DNA of 64,000 nt from Orobanche coerulescens (GCA_033398695.1 CM065802.1:201829096-201893095); one strand, 5' to 3'; shown: positions 30,240 to 44,689, counted from the first letter of the stretch. Made by a program: numbers and translations. Notes: a model not told the origin generated them from the letters alone.

Positions 30240-32381
30240 TGTAACACCCTCAATCCGCTCAGGGATATTACACGTCGTAGAACCTTTCCTCAAGGATCTA
30301 CCAGGCTGGTAACAACATCGAACATCTCAACAATGCCTTTAAGGCTAAAGTGACTCAGTAGGCCGATTTGGTCTTTCAATAAATACATGCAACTCAATCT
30401 CAATACATGCCCATGCAGGGGTCGAATACAACATACTCCCGTACAATGGGGAAAGAAATACTGCAGCAGAAAATAAAGTACAACTGAACCAATACAACAA
30501 TGTACGGGTCCTTATGTGATTAGTATCGATCATCTTTCATCATCCTTCATGCCGAACCTGTGCCATGCTCCCCAAAATCTTAATGCAATACAGACATCCA
30601 CCCCCCGATTATTCGGGGGTTAGTAAAATTCCACTATTTTGCTAGTGCAAGTACAAAGTGCAAAATACGAGTCATACAATTCAAGTTCCAAGAATAATAA
30701 TAACCAGGAATTCTCAAAGATTCAAACATGACAAAAGTACTTCCCGAGGCAAGACTTTGAGTAAAACTTTCCAAATTCGAAAGATCACAAATCATGAGAA
30801 TAATTTGCAAAACGGTTTAAAATGCCCTCGGTTTAAAACTTTCCAAATTCAAAAGATCACGTCATCTCACGGTTGGATCAATCACTTGTTGTCTCCTGAC
30901 CACATGATCGCAAGCCATGTGTCACCGTAGGTATCCTTAGGCTCTCACGGTTAGATCAATCACTTGTTGCATCCTGACCACATGATCACAAGCCATATGT
31001 CACCATAGACCCCGCCCATATCCACACAATATTCACACACATAACAGAGTATGCCAAGGATATCCAAACAATTCACCCAAAGGCAACAAACACATAGCAC
31101 AACACAATCATCGAGTCACAACGCATCGAAATGGGATAATTGTTGGAATATTTATTCCACACATTATTTAATTTGTGTTTTGATGATTAAAGTTGCTAAA
31201 CAACAAAACAACATCGAGGCGAAGCAAAACGACGAAGCAGATGAAGTCGCAAAACGCTGAGCAAAATGCATCTCTAGCGTACGCTAAGACATATATGTTA
31301 GCGCATGCTAACGAGGAGTCAACTGCATATCAGCCAAGTTCGAAGTTACCTGAAGGGAAGTCATCTGCTAAGATAGCGCACGCTAAATGTTATCATTAAC
31401 GCACGCTATCGAACCTTGTTACCGTTGTGAAGGAATTCAAACACAGAATGTCGTATGAAATGAAGTCAGCATTAGCGCATGCTACAAAGAAGGAATAGCG
31501 CACGCTAAGCAGTTTGAATCAAGTCAATCAGAACGTTGGGAAAAGCAGGTCAAAGTCAGCATATCAAACGGATACTTAGACAATCCATGTAACGGATATA
31601 TTGGATTAGTGCACGCTACAATGTGTTATTAATGCACGCTAATACAAGATGGTTACGTACGTAAGGCAGAAGGCATAACGTACGCTAAATAAGAAAGCGG
31701 TTACCGGATCAAATCGAGCAGTCTAGCGCACGCTAATAGAGAAGGCTAGCGCACGCTAGCAAGTCAAAACAGCCAACAACGGCTAGTTTCTGGAAAATGC
31801 CTATAAATACCATCCCTATGGTATCGTTTGAGTACAACAACTCCAAGCATTCAAGACATTGATCTTATATTCATATACTTACATTGTTGTTGTAATATTG
31901 AGGTTATATTGTTAGTTTGAGTGTTTATACATTCAACATTATACACGAGAGGTAAAAGAAAAGATATGATTGGATTCGGTGTTATTAGGATCAAGTATCC
32001 GGCATTGTTAGAATGGCAATCGATATCTGAGTAAGGTTTATCTAATACCCATAGAAAGCTAGAGTGGTTGATTCCTTATCCAATAGAAAAGGAAAAATGG
32101 TTATACTCGGACCGATAGAAGACGAGCTGGTAACAGTAATCCCTCGACCGATAGAAGAGAGGCGTAGAGGTTATGATCTTAATCCTAAAGAAAAAGATAC
32201 ATCAAGAGAGGACGTAGGCTTCGTTAATAGCCGAACCTCTATAAATCCTTGTGTGATTTATTTTCCGCAATTTATTTATGCTTCCGCACAAACGGCGCAA
32301 ATATCCGATTTTATACCAACAATTGGTATCGGAGCGGTACTCCAATACGCGGCTTAACATCCGAGGAGAAAAAGATCCAAA

Positions 32382-33392
32382 ATGGCGTTTCAAATCTCTC
32401 CATCGAAGGCCTTGCTCTCAACCGACCACCATTTTTTGATGGCGCGAACTTCATGACTTGGAAGAAGAAGATGTCGATATTCATTCGAGCTTATGACATC
32501 GAACTTTGGAAGGTGATTTGTCTTGGTCCAAAATTTCTAACGAATTCCAACGGTACGCTTAAAACTTTTGAAGAATATGACGACTCCGATTGGAAAAACG
32601 ACCATTTCAATTGTAAGGCAACTCAACTCCTTTATTGTACCTTAAATCCGGAAGAACACAACCGGATATCATCGTGTGATAGTGCCAAAGAGATTTGGAA
32701 AATGCTTGAAGTAACACACGAAGGTACGTCTCAAGTCAAAGAGACGAAGATAAATATGCTCCTTCATGATTATGAATTATTCCAAATGAAGGACGGCGAA
32801 TCCATCTCGATTATGCTCGATCGATTTTCGGTCATCACTAATGGATTAGCATGTTTTGGAAAACCACTTTCGAGTAGTGAGAAAGTAAAGAAAATTCTCC
32901 GATCACTACCTCGAGAATGGGGCCAGTGCAGTTACGGCAATAATGGAATCAAAAGATTTAAATACTCTCGATTTTAGTGCTCTCGTTGGTTTTCTTATCA
33001 ACTACGAGATTGTTCTAAAATCTCGGAATGCCAAACCGAAACCGAAGGAGAGGTCGATAGCCTTCAAGGCTAAGATGTCGAAAAAGAAAGAAGAAACCCC
33101 GGTGGACGAAAGCGACGAAGAATCGGCATATTATGCCAAGAATATTAATAAGTTCCAACACTTATTAAACCGGAGAAAGAAGGACAATCAAGCGGGCGAA
33201 CCTAAGAAATTCGACAATACTTGTCGATTATGTGGTAAACCAGGCCACTTTGCTAAGAACTGTCGAGTAAAGCAAAAGGAGGTTTTAATCGCAACATGGA
33301 GCGACGAAGATCCCGATGAAGATTTTCTTGACCAAAATAATCTCGCGCTCATGGCCGGAGTTCATTCGACGATAGCGACGTCGAAAGCCTAG
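32382..33392 (+). pseudogene. Y gag, unit B (frameshifted)
   Basis: Same protein as the unit C gag, but with a 1-nt loss right after the start (CTCCATCG where A and C read CTCCAGTCG) and a further disturbance at about 32925 (GGGGCCAGTGC). The knuckle CRLCGKPGHFAKNC is intact at about 33226-33267. Both breaks touch a CAG/CCNG site, so they may be consensus errors. Confidence 0.87.
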
Positions 33393-33496
33393 TAAGTAAT
33401 TCTTACGACGAACTTTTTGAAGCATTCGAGTTATTACATACCGATTATCAAAATGCTTTAAAAGAAATTAAATCCCTTCAAACTAAATATAAATCT

Positions 33497-33919
33497 TTGG
33501 AAAATGAAAATTCCAAAATTCTAGAAAAGGGAAAATTTGTCGAGATCGATCATTCAAAATGCATTGAAAACGAGAATATTTTAAAGAATGATCTTGTTAA
33601 AGTTCAAACCGAGCTCAAGAATTTGACGAAGAAATTTTCTCTCGGAAACGAGAAATTTGAAAATATGCTCTCGGTACAAAAATATACTTCAAATAAAGAG
33701 GGGTTGGGATTCAAACCACATTTTAAAAACGAATCCTTAAATTTTAAAATACCCCGTTGCGAAAAATGTTTGAAAATCGGGCATCACATTTCAAATTGCA
33801 AAAGCCCAAGACGGACGATAAAAATTAAAAAGATTTGGGTTCCTAAAGAAACAAACATTTCAAATATCGTTCACGTCTCGAAACAAAAACCAATTATAGG
33901 TTGGATCCCCAAAGCTTAA
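33497..33919 (+). CDS. Y gag C-terminal segment, unit B
   Basis: The translation is identical to the unit A copy: coiled coil, KEGLGF, second CCHC knuckle and the IWVPKE tail, in the -1 frame relative to the upstream gag. No difference from unit A was seen, which argues that the -1 frame relation is real in the DNA. Confidence 0.75.
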   Translation: MENENSKILEKGKFVEIDHSKCIENENILKNDLVKVQTELKNLTKKFSLGNEKFENMLSVQKYTSNKEGLGFKPHFKNESLNFKIPRCEKCLKIGHHISNCKSPRRTIKIKKIWVPKETNISNIVHVSKQKPIIGWIPKA

Positions 33920-34243
33920 TTTGTTTTAGGGGGAGATAATATTTTCAGGGGGAGTTTTACCCATATCATGCATATTATTTATATTCGATGTTTGGAAATT
34001 AATCATGCATATTTTTTTTACTTTTTGATGAAGACAAAAAGGGGGAGAAGGAAATGAATTGAGATAAAAATGAGAAGGAGATGAATTGAGATAAAAATGA
34101 GAAAAATCGAAGAAGTCGAAAAGAAAAAGAAAGCATACAAAAAGGTAGAGATAAAACGAAGGAGTTGAAAAATAAGGGAGATGTCGAAAAGAAAGATAAT
34201 TGGAGAATCTAACAAAATGATCAAAGCCGAAAACTTTGATTCG

Positions 34244-34269
34244 TATATATATATATATATATATATATT
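34244..34269. repeat. (TA)n microsatellite in Y, unit B (about 26 bp)
   Basis: Same locus as 13895-13959 but about 39 bp shorter. Confidence 0.95.
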
Positions 34270-36272
34270 ATTTTTATAGATTTTATCCAATTCAAGAGTT
34301 GTTTTGTAATCATCAAAAATGGGGAGATTGTTGGAATATTTATTCCACACATTATTTAATTTGTGTTTTGATGATTAAAGTTGCTAAACAACAAAACAAC
34401 ATCGAGGCGAAGCAAAACGACGAAGCAGACGAAGTCGCAAAAAGCTGAGCAAAATGCATGTCTAGCGCACGCTAAGACATATATGTTAGCGCATGCTAAC
34501 GAGGAGTCAACTGCATATCAGCCAAGTTCGAAGTTACCTGAAGGGAAGTCATCTGCTGAGATAGCGCATGCTAAACGTTATCATTAACGCACGCTATCGA
34601 ACCTTGTTACCGTTGTGAAGGAATTCAAACACAGAATGTCGTATGCAATGAAGTCAGCATTAGCGCACGCTACAAAGAAGGAATAGCAGGTCAAAGTCAG
34701 CATATCAAATGGATACTTTGACAATCCATGCAACAGATATATTGGATTAGCGCATGCTACAATGTGTTATTAACGCACGCTAATACAAGATGGTTACATA
34801 CGTAATGCAGAAGGCATAACGTACACTAAAGAAGAAATGAAGCTACTGGACTGAAACTGGGAACAGTCTAGCGCACGCTAATAGAGAAGGCTAGCGCACG
34901 CTAGCAAGTCAAAACAGCCAACAACGGCTAGTTTGTGGAAAATGCCTATGAATACCATCCCTATGGTATTGTTTGAGTACAACAACTCCAAGCATTCAAG
35001 ACATTGATCTTATATTCATATACTTACATTGTTGTTGTAATATTGAGCTTATATTGTTAGTTTGAGTGTTTATACATTCAACATTATACACGAGAGGTAA
35101 AAGAAAAGATACGATTGGATTCGGTGTTATTAGGATCAAGTATCCGGCATTGTTAGAATCGCAATCGATATATGAGTGAGGTTTATCTAGTACCCATAGA
35201 AAGCTAGAGTGGTTGATTCCTTATCCAATAGAAAAGAAAAAATGGTTTTACTCGGACCGATAGAAGACGAGCTTGTAACAGTAATCCTCGACCGATAGAA
35301 GAGAGGCGTAGAGGTTTTGATCTTAATCCTAAAAAAAAGATACATCGAGAGAGGACGTAGGCCGTTAATAGCCGAACCTCTATAAATCCTTGTGTGATTT
35401 ATTTTCCGCAATTTATTTACGCTTCCGCACAAACGGCGCAAATATCTGATTTTATACCAACAATAATATATGTATATTATCAAATCACAACACCAACATC
35501 GAACATATCCATAGGATTGACTTAATCATTCGCAAACACAACATTCACAAAATATACACGGTTTGAAGGTGAGCCCTTAACGAGGCTAAACCAAATCTTT
35601 TGGAAGTTCCTTTCAAACAACCAAACAAAAATACCAAGACGATCACCAATCATCATATCCACAAAAGTATTGTGTATGAACAAGGTACTTGCCTCTAATA
35701 ATTATAAACGCGGAGAATCGACCAAAGTAGGATGGCACGAACCGACTACGAACCCGTCGACTCCGTCGAATGCCAACTCGCGACAATAAACTACGAAGGA
35801 CAATAACAACAATGGAAATGAATTCCATAGCAAGAGCCAAAGCCACTGAATTGAATGAAAAAACGACAAAAGTTCAAGGGTTTCCCCCAAAATGGCCAAG
35901 AACGCGATCCATCCCTACGAAACACGAAAGCGAATTCCAAACCAAAATATGGATACCCAATCCATTGGATATGTTTAACAACATCATTTGACAACAATCG
36001 GTTATTCAAAACCGAATGGAAAACAAAATCAAGAACAAAACTCCCAAAAAGTCAACTCTAGGGAATCAAGAGAAAATACCTTTATCCGGCGAAGAACAAT
36101 GGATTAAATGATGTTAAACACACATAAATCCATTCCAATATGATGTTTGAAGATGGAGGTCGCTCTAGATCTTCCTCAGAGGCCTGTCCCGTCAACCGGT
36201 AGTGAAAAGGAGAGAAGAAGAAGGAGAAAAGAGAAAGAAAGTCGATGTCCGGTATTTATAATGGGCGGTTCA

Positions 36273-36626
36273 TTAGCGTGCGCTAAACACCATTAGCGCG
36301 CGCTAACGGGATAAAACATGCCGCATGTAACTCTGTTAGCGTGCGCTAGCCCATAAGTGTGGCATGCGCTAACGAGTCACGGATCGATCCGGTGACTCTG
36401 GACAATCTTGCACCTACCAGGTAGCGTCGCTAGACAGGACAATTAGATTGTGCTAATCGGACGTTAGCGCGCGCTATATACCAACCTTAACTTTCGCTAT
36501 CGAGACTCAGTCTTAGTCCGGTAGCTTCGGATCGCCTCGAACTACCAGTTAGCATACGCTACCACAACTGTAGCGCTAATTACAGCACCTTAGCGCGTGC
36601 TAGGCAATAAGCGTAGCGTGCGCTAT
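36273..36626. repeat. Chromovirus LTR palindrome array, unit B
   Basis: Counterpart of 15968-16326. Several copies are eroded here (for example TAGATTGTGCTAA and TAACTTTCGCTA), showing how quickly motif identity is lost when not maintained, or reflecting sequence errors. Confidence 0.8.
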
Positions 36627-37019
36627 TGACTCAGAGAGACGGCAACAGAACTCTCGAAACGGGTATGACGACGGAGACCCACAACTTTGGGAAATTACAA
36701 AACGGTCCCAAAATGCCCAAAAATCACGATACGTGATCAAATAACCAAACCAAAGTTCACAACAAGTCTAACAAAGTTAAACGGACTTACGGGAAGCTCG
36801 AAACAACAGTTTCAAACGAGATTCGTAAGAATAGAACTCAAGTGTGGAAAAGTCGCTAAAAAGCATGGAACTCAACAAAATGACACCGAAATGAACTCGA
36901 ACGTCAAAAAGTGCAGAATTAAACATTCTCAGAATGACGAAACGGTCACAACCGAGACATTAAAATAGACTCCTGCCAAAAAAGGAATTTACCGAAAATC
37001 AAAAATCGCGGATATTACA

Positions 37020-37365
37020 TACTACCCTACTTAAAAGAAGTTTCGTCCGAAACTTAAAACAAGTAGGGAGAAGCAATATCCCACCAGGAACATCTCAACT
37101 AGATTTACAAGAACCGCGTAACTTACGCTCATTGGCGAAACGTTACAAGAAACGCAAAGAAACATACGGCGCGAAATCACGCTCAACGACAAACATCAAA
37201 ATGCCACAAGCAGAGATATAATAAAACCAACAAGTGTCAAGTATCACCAAACAGATAACACAATCAAGTCAATTATCTTAACCATCACAAAACACAAGGC
37301 ACCTATTACAAGGAAACACGCACAGTCGAAAATAGAAAATAAACACACTACAATTCGCAAGGATA
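37020..37365 (-). mobile_element. Chromovirus internal 3' end remnant, unit B
   Basis: Counterpart of 16721-17067, with the same cut by X at 37366. Confidence 0.75.
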
Positions 37366-38762
37366 TGTTAGGAATACTTGTTAGATTTTGATGATGTCAT
37401 TAATATAAAATCAAATGTTTATTACTTGGCAAAAATGTAAGGAAGAACCAAATGAGTATTTTCCATAGGCCAAATATGTTAAGTATAAAACTTGGTAAAA
37501 TGTAAATAAGAACATAATGCGTATATTATGTAGGCCAAAAAGTAGTTAGGCTAAAATCGGCTAAGTCTTGAGTACGGCTAAGTCCATCAGAGAGGATCAG
37601 TCGAGTCGAGTCAGAGTAGTTCTGGTCAACACAATTTATCAGAGAAGTTTGACCAGACTGCAGCCAAGGTACCTCAGACAAGTCACCTGATCAGATAAGT
37701 TACAAACAGTGAACATCAGAGAGGTCCAGACTGCAGAGATGTTAACTGCTCATCAGCCTAGTGGAAGTCAGCCAAGTACTCCAAGTCCACGTCAGCATGC
37801 GCTGAAAAGTCAAGTATTACGGAAAGTCACATGCAACGTGAAGAGATAAATTGGAGTGATTCCCGCAAGAGATATGAATTAAAAAAGCTATCCAGACCCA
37901 CCTTGAAGACTTTAAACATTTTATAATCAAAAGATTCGGCGCATCACATGCGGAGTCTTCACAACGATCGGAAGATAGATTAAAATAATAGGAATCCAGC
38001 CTTGCAACGTTCAGAAAGATTAAACAAAGAAGTCTCCCTCCAACGGACGGATTTGTTCAAAATATTTGCAACGGCTACAAGGAAAAAGTTCAGAGATCGT
38101 GACCTATATATATCCGAAGATTTGAAACTGAGCAATCACCGGTGCGAACATACTTTCAAGCGATCAAAGCATTCAATCAATCAAAAAGCAATCTATAGCA
38201 TCGTGAAAAGAGTGGTTCTAAAAGTTCATACTTAAAGAAGCTCTTAGTTGGAGAAGATAAAAACTCTTGTCTATAATCCTGAGTTCGGGGTACTTCACTG
38301 GTTGAAGTTAGAGACTATAAAGGCATCCAAGGATCGAGGATCAAGAGGTGCAAGGTAGTCAAGTGTGGTACAACGGCACGGATTTCTCTTGGTTGGAAGT
38401 CATTGTAGTTTTGTTTGAATCAACGTAATATTTATCATGGTTGAGAATTATAGTGAATTCATCTCCAAGTAGTTTGGAGAAAAGTGGATTAGTAGAGGAT
38501 TACCCCACCTCCGAGACCACTATAATCGCTGCGTTCTTTCTTGTTTTATTGCATCATACTTTAACTCTGCATTCATTGTTAAGTGTTTCATTAGTTGCTT
38601 TCTATTCGTCATCACCGACTTCGCATATATTAAAGAACAAACGACTCCAAGTCATTTGTTTACCTATCAGTGAAGAAACTCACTCTTCGTGAAAAAGAGT
38701 TTAAGAGTTTCTACAAGTCTATTCACCCCCTCTAGACTTGTACAGACGACTTGTGACCTACA
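37366..38762 (+). mobile_element. X 5' LTR, unit B
   Basis: Same ends as 17068-18472. Scattered losses occur near 38440-38760 (for example TCATGGTTG for TCACTGGTTG, and CATCACCGAC for CATCAGCTGAC). Confidence 0.88.
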
Positions 38763-38840
38763 AGTGGTATCGGAGAGGTTGGTTCATTTATTTCACGAAC
38801 CAGATCTATATCGGATATATATCTTTACTCTCATTTTATA

Positions 38841-40468
38841 ATGGAACACATGAATTCTAGACTCCTATGTTTTCGGATTGTGAGTATGATCTTTGGAAGA
38901 TAAGGATGCAGGCACACTTATCTTCTATCCATGATGACATGTGGTGCATCATCGAGGGCGGTCCATTCATCTTTGAGAAGGACAACACAACAGAGGAGAT
39001 CGCGGCGGGGAAGCGAGAAGATTCCTAAGAAGAGGACAGAGGCGACTCGAAGAAAGAAAAGCGGCCAATCTTGATAACCGGGCGAGAGATGTATTATATC
39101 GACTCTTGACAAATCCACCATGGTCAAGATCAAGAAGCGCAAGAACGCCAAGGAAATGCAGGACACATTAGCTTTAATGTGTGAGGAACGAGTTAATCAA
39201 AGAAAATAAATTGTCAATCGCTATTCAAAAGTTTGACAATTTCAAAATGAAGAACGGCGAATCCATAGATCAAGTGGACACAAGGTTCACCGAGATTATT
39301 AATGAGATCAACTCCTCGGCAAAACCTATGGCAACAGGAAATGGCAGAAGGTTCTCGGATCTCTCAACCTGAATGGAGCATGAAGGCCGTGGCCATGAGA
39401 GAGTCCAGGGCTGAATAAGATAAAGATCCAAGAGTTGTTCTCTGATCGAAGGCTTATGAGTTCGAGCTTCCAAGTTCATCCTCAAGAGCCCGACTGCGAG
39501 AGAAGGGAATAGCATTTGCAGTCGAGTCCCCTGCCAAGAGCCTATCTGATGTAAAGCCTCCAAATCCACTAGATTTTGAGGAAGAAATGGCATTTATAAT
39601 GCAAAGGTTCAGTAACTTTAGAATGAACTACTCCAAATACAAGAAAAATTATAAGGAGAATCCAAGAAGGAACCAGAAAGCTGGAAGTTGGAAAGTAGAG
39701 TGCTACAATTGTCACAAGATAGGACACATCCAAATGGACTATCCTGAGCTCAAGAAGGACGAAACCAAGAAAGAGGTGGGCAGAAAAGAAGATAGAAGAA
39801 AGGCCCTCATCGGAGAAGACCAGGAGCATGTCGAATCAAGCAGCGGATTCTTTTCTGATGAAGATGATATGACTGCCTGATGGCAAACCTAGCTGATGAA
39901 GAGGTAACTTCTAAACCCACCGGTTCAAATAATAGCTCAGCCATGTCACAAGATATGGATCTGCACGAATCGGTAAATCAGTTATTTAAAGATTTTGAAA
40001 CACTCAAATCTGCACACCAAACTGTATCAGCAGAGAAGACTCAGCTGCAAGATGAGAATAGGCAGCTGAAAAATGATTTCGAAAAACTCAGCCTAGATCT
40101 GAATAAGGTTGAGATAACTGCAGCTGACTTTAAAAACCAGGCTGATGTTAATACAGCTGAGATAAACCGACTAACCATTTTACTTAAAGAAAAATCAGCT
40201 GCACTTGCTCATGCCAAAGCTGAGTTTACTAAGCTGACACAGGTAAATAAGACTCAGGCACAGGAAATAACCTCCCTGAAGGCGTCTTCAACCCTGGAAC
40301 ATTTTGTGTACCAATAAAAGGCCACTATATTCCAAATCAGGCCTTGGATATGATCCTCACACTCCCTCTAGTTCTAAAAGAAAGTTTATCAAGGGAGAAA
40401 CAATTGTCTCGACTGTTAAGCCTACATATAAACCGATATTTAAAAACAGGCAACAGCCAAGTCACATG
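38841..40468 (+). pseudogene. X gag, unit B
   Basis: The N-terminal half (38841-39580) is riddled with small indels relative to A and C, so only short open pieces remain. From 39587 the frame is open through the Cys-to-Tyr knuckle to 39880, where TGA overlaps ATG. The following coiled coil (39880-40317, 145 codons: LKSAHQTVSAEKTQLQDEN) is clearly fuller than in unit A and is the best copy. The KSGLGYDP piece then runs to the solo LTR. Confidence 0.85.
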
Positions 40469-42477
40469 TGTTGGGATTCGGTGCCTAAATCGAAGGCCCA
40501 GCGGAAGCGGTAAAATGAAAATTAATTCGATCTGAATCCCTACGAGGATCGATCGAGCTACGTATATACGAATATCAAAACGAATAACAAGAGATATAGA
40601 AACTCACCCTTGTAGTCCGTTGATTAGATGGATAACCTTCTCTTGAGCTATTCCCCAAGCTTTGCTTGATCTCTACGAATCTATTCCGCTTCAAGCCCTT
40701 GAACGATCCAACGCCGAAAGCACCGCGTCTCTACTTGCCATGCAGGAAAAGCGAATGGAATGACAACACCTTGATATCCTCAGGATACGGCTAGAGCTAG
40801 GTGATGAAGCTATTGATTTTGATGAATATACTCCAAGTATATTTATCAAAATTCTCTCAATATTTTCTCTCAATTTTCTCGAGAAAATGAAGAAGAAGTT
40901 AGTGAAGAAGATGAAGAAGTATGAACACCAAGAAATGAAATCTAAGTTCTTTTCTCTCTCTCCTTCAAACTTTCTTACGTCTCTCTCCTCCAAGGTGTGT
41001 ATTACATATGTGATATTATATATCTACTCAATCACAAGTCTATCTCTAATTATTAATACACCTTCCACCAACTTATACAACTCATTCACATGAGAGGTAT
41101 CCCCACCATGTCAATATCATCCATATAAAATGGAAACAAAAGACAAGGGGAAATTAGGTGGAAAAGAGGAGGGTGGCCATGATGAAAAACGGACGAGTTC
41201 GGTTCATTTCGGACTCCCGAAAGTCCAGACAGATAAACTCCGATTCCGTTTCGATGTATTAATATCGATTAATTAATACAATTAATTAAACATATCAAAT
41301 ATAAAATAATATAATTAATTTCTCCAAGAAATAATTATATACATGAATTAAATTAATCACCCAGTAATTTATTTAATTCATTAGGCCGTAAATCAATTTA
41401 CCCAATAAATCGATTTAGACATCTAATGTCCCAAATTTAGATATCCAATATCTAATACACATAATGAGAGAATTAGCTTGATTCATTCCGTCGTCAATCC
41501 TAATGCGCGACTCGGTAGGTCCGTCTCAGTCAGCAATGGGAGGAACCAAAGAGTAGTAGCACCACCTAGCCAGCCTGGCGGCTACACTGCCCAACCGAGA
41601 ACGAATGATTGGGATCATTCAAGAACCATTCTGTCGTGAATACCAAGATATACGTATAAACCCTTCTTTCAAATGTCCCGATCAAGTTATAGGGTCACGG
41701 TCGATCAAACCCTATCATACTTGACGCTATGCATACGTTAATGCAAATCGAGATCATCGAGCTCTCGTGTATCTAATACTGACTAGCTCCAATGCTTTGG
41801 CCAAAGACTTATGATCTCATCGCGATAACCGCATAGGACATATAACCCGTTCACTAACAGAGAAAGAAATCTATCTTGGTATTGATAGGACTGCTACTTG
41901 CCCATCAAGATGCACGTCGAGGTTGACCCCGCCTTAGGTTTACAGGGTCAAACTACTCTAATGAAAATCTTGACGTCACAAGCACATCCCTACTAAATCC
42001 TCAAGTCGAAGGTTCACGAATACCTATCACAACCTTTCGATTCCATCATTGATGTCCGAGTGAAATCCGTGTGACGAATCGAGGGTGAGTCGGTTCGAGT
42101 ATACTGATCCAATTAGCATACCTATAACGTGTGCTCCCACTAACCATTAGTGTTCGACAGACACTCTCCTTGTCAAAGAACACATCTTACAAGTCTTTAC
42201 ATAAACTTAACGCCCAGTCAAGTTTCATCGACTTGCGAACGATTAAGTATTTGAGCTATAAACCTTTCGGTGCGACCCCTTATCCAATAAGGAGTGGAAC
42301 GTTTTGTTCTCAAATACACGGACTAGTTTCTATATGTATATTTACGAGTTAGGAATGCCAGTAACTACCAGTAAATAAAGAAACATTCATTGCCTTATAT
42401 AAATGATTTACATAATTATAAGTACAATGCCCTCAGTCAACAACCTCTGAGTGGAATTCGAGGGCATACTCCTAAAA
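40469..42477 (-). mobile_element. Solo Z-type LTR inside X gag, unit B
   Basis: Same site as in unit A; left TSD ACATG at 40464-40468, right copy now ATATG at 42478-42482. Many CNG-site losses lie at 41570-42270. Confidence 0.87.
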
Positions 42478-42482
42478 ATATG

Positions 42483-44036
42483 TCTAGGCTGCAGTCAGGT
42501 TACACAAGGCAGCCACCTAGACAGGCGACTAGGCAATGGCCCAGGCAAAAGTAGCAGCCCAGACAACATGCCCACTATTACCAACAACTCCCTAAAAATA
42601 GATTTCAAAATGGGAGGGGCAGATGGAAACCTCAAGGTTATTCCAATTTCCAAAATGAACAAGTGTGGAGACCTCAAAGATTTAATAAATGGTCTCAGCC
42701 AAGATTTAGAAATGGCCCACACTATCAAAATTTTGAGGAATATCTAGTATACAATCCCAACACGAGATTCAGACCTCGACCTTACACACCTTATGAGGGT
42801 TATAATAATAATAACTACTTTCACAATCCAAGGAGAAATCAATTCTCTAGGAAACCAGCTAACCCCAAAGGACCCACACAGATTTGGGTACCTAAATCTC
42901 TACTTGTCTGATTGCAGAAAAGATGGAAGGACTACAACCACATCTCCACAAGCTCAAATTTTGGAGGTGAAGAATGGTTTGTAGATTCTGAATGCTCGAG
43001 GCATATGACCGGGAACAAGAAGATGCTGTCCAAATACACCAAAGAAAGAGGTCCCGATGTAACCTTTGGAGATAGCTCTAGAGGACAAACAAAGGGCTTT
43101 GGAGAGAGTGCAGGAAATATTGTGATATCCAAAGTTCATTATGTCAAAGGGCTCAAGTACAACCTCCTGAGCATAAGCCAGTTCTATGACGAGAAGAACC
43201 TAGTAGTCTTCACCATATGGAAGTGTATGGTGATAGATATCTTATCTGGAGAAGTAAAGCTACAAGGTTTCAGAAGGAGAGATGTCTATATGATTGATTG
43301 GAACACAGGAACACCTAACTCCTGTTTTCTATCTAAGACGATGGCGAGAATGGATGGTCATGTGGCACAAAAGACTATGTCACCCGAACTTCAAAGCCAT
43401 CAAAAGATTAATTCTCGGAAGTGGTCAGAGGACTTCCAAATGAAGCATTCAAGAAGGAAGCGCTTTGTGATGCATGTCGAAAGGAAAGCAGACGAGCATC
43501 GTTCAAGCCATCCAGTGACAACTCTCACAACAAGGATCTTAGATCTACTCCACATGGATCTATTTGGTCCTATCAAGCCAAGGACTACGAGCGGCGAAAG
43601 CATGCACTTGTAATAATAGATGATTATTCAAGGTACACTTGGATTATCTTCCTATATAAGAAAAGTGAAACCTTGACCAAGCTACCCGAGGCTGAGAAGG
43701 ATCGAATGAGAAATCTCTATCCATCATCAAGATCAGATCAGATAGAGGATGACAGTATCACAACAAGGCGATAGCGATTATGATCGAGAATGGGATCCGG
43801 CATGAGCTCTCTGCGGCAGGGGCCTTGTGAGAATGGTGTATTCTTGAAAGAAGAAGCAGAACCTTGAAGGAAGCGGCAAGGTCCATGATTGCGAAGCGGA
43901 CACCTTAAAGGTTACAGGCAGTATCAACACGACTGTCACACCTGCATCAGGAGTATGATAGTAGGGAGACATGGCAAAACTCCCTATGAGGTTTGGAATA
44001 ATAGAACTCCTACTGTTGCTTACTTTCATGTTTTTA
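42483..44036 (+). pseudogene. X gag tail, protease and integrase, unit B
   Basis: The gag tail is open to a TGA at 42909-42911 directly after IWVPKSLLV, and the same frame continues into LQKRWKDYN-type wording and protease FVDSECSRHMTG (DSG triad changed to DSE). GAG-pre-integrase and the integrase N-terminus follow. The integrase core from 43680 on is badly eroded (IRSDRGGEF is lost), and the NGVAERR motif is not readable, unlike in unit A. Confidence 0.83.
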
Positions 44037-44689
44037 TCTCTTTTATACCTCACTGCAAGCAGGCCAGACATATCCTATGCCGTAGGAGTTTGTGCGCGAT
44101 TCCAGTCCAAGCCGAAGCAATCACACCTAGATGCAGCCAAGAGGATAATAAAATACCTTAAGTCTACAATCAATGTTGGACTATGGTATCCCAAGGATGA
44201 TAATTTCGAGCTGTCAGGATACTCAGATGCAGATTTCGCAGGATGCAAAATCAACAGGAAGAGCACTAGTGGAACGTGCCAATTCCTAGGAACGGTGATA
44301 TCTGGTTTAGCAAGAAGCGAGTTTCTAACTCTATCTCCACTCTGAGTCGAATACCTAGCTGCAGTAGTTTATTGTGCCTGATTTTATGGATTAGACAGCA
44401 GCTAAGGGATTATAATATCATTGCAAATGAAGTTCCTATCTGGTGTGACAACAATAGTGCTATTGCAATAACCAACAACCCGGTGTTGTATTCAAGGACG
44501 AAGCACATTGATGTTAAGCACCACTTCATCAGAGACCATGTGCTTAACAAAAGTGTTAGAGTTGAAAGAGTCAGCACAGACTACCAGATAGCTGACATCT
44601 TTACCAAACCCTTGCCAGAAGAAAGATTTTTGGAGCTGAGCAGAGATCTTGGATTACTGGATTGGGAATCTAGTACTGAAGCAAGCTGA
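44037..44689 (+). pseudogene. X RT C-terminus and RNase H, unit B
   Basis: Same deletion fusion as unit A (YFHVF to [10 protein letters not shown]). YSDADFAG and CDNNSAIAITNN are present; the middle is frameshifted near 44295-44380. The codon that is TAG in unit A reads CGA here (SEFLTL frame), consistent with an underlying CAG. Confidence 0.86.

Larger units (their letters stand above)
31141..35462 (+). mobile_element. Element Y, unit B copy
   Basis: 5' LTR 31141-32321, 3' LTR 34329-35462, flanked by ATAAT at 31136-31140 and 35463-35467. The insertion point is identical to unit A, so Y was present before duplication. The palindromes of the 5' LTR span 31274-31758; the first copy reads TAGCGTACGCTA and is better preserved than in unit A. 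Confidence 0.9.
30240..37019 (-). mobile_element. Unit B chromovirus LTR, interrupted by Y
   Basis: It has the same ends as in unit A (TGTAACACC on the left, GGATATTACA on the right on the plus strand), with Y nested at 31141-35462. The palindrome array is at 36273-36626 and the TATA box on the minus strand near 36253. Confidence 0.82.
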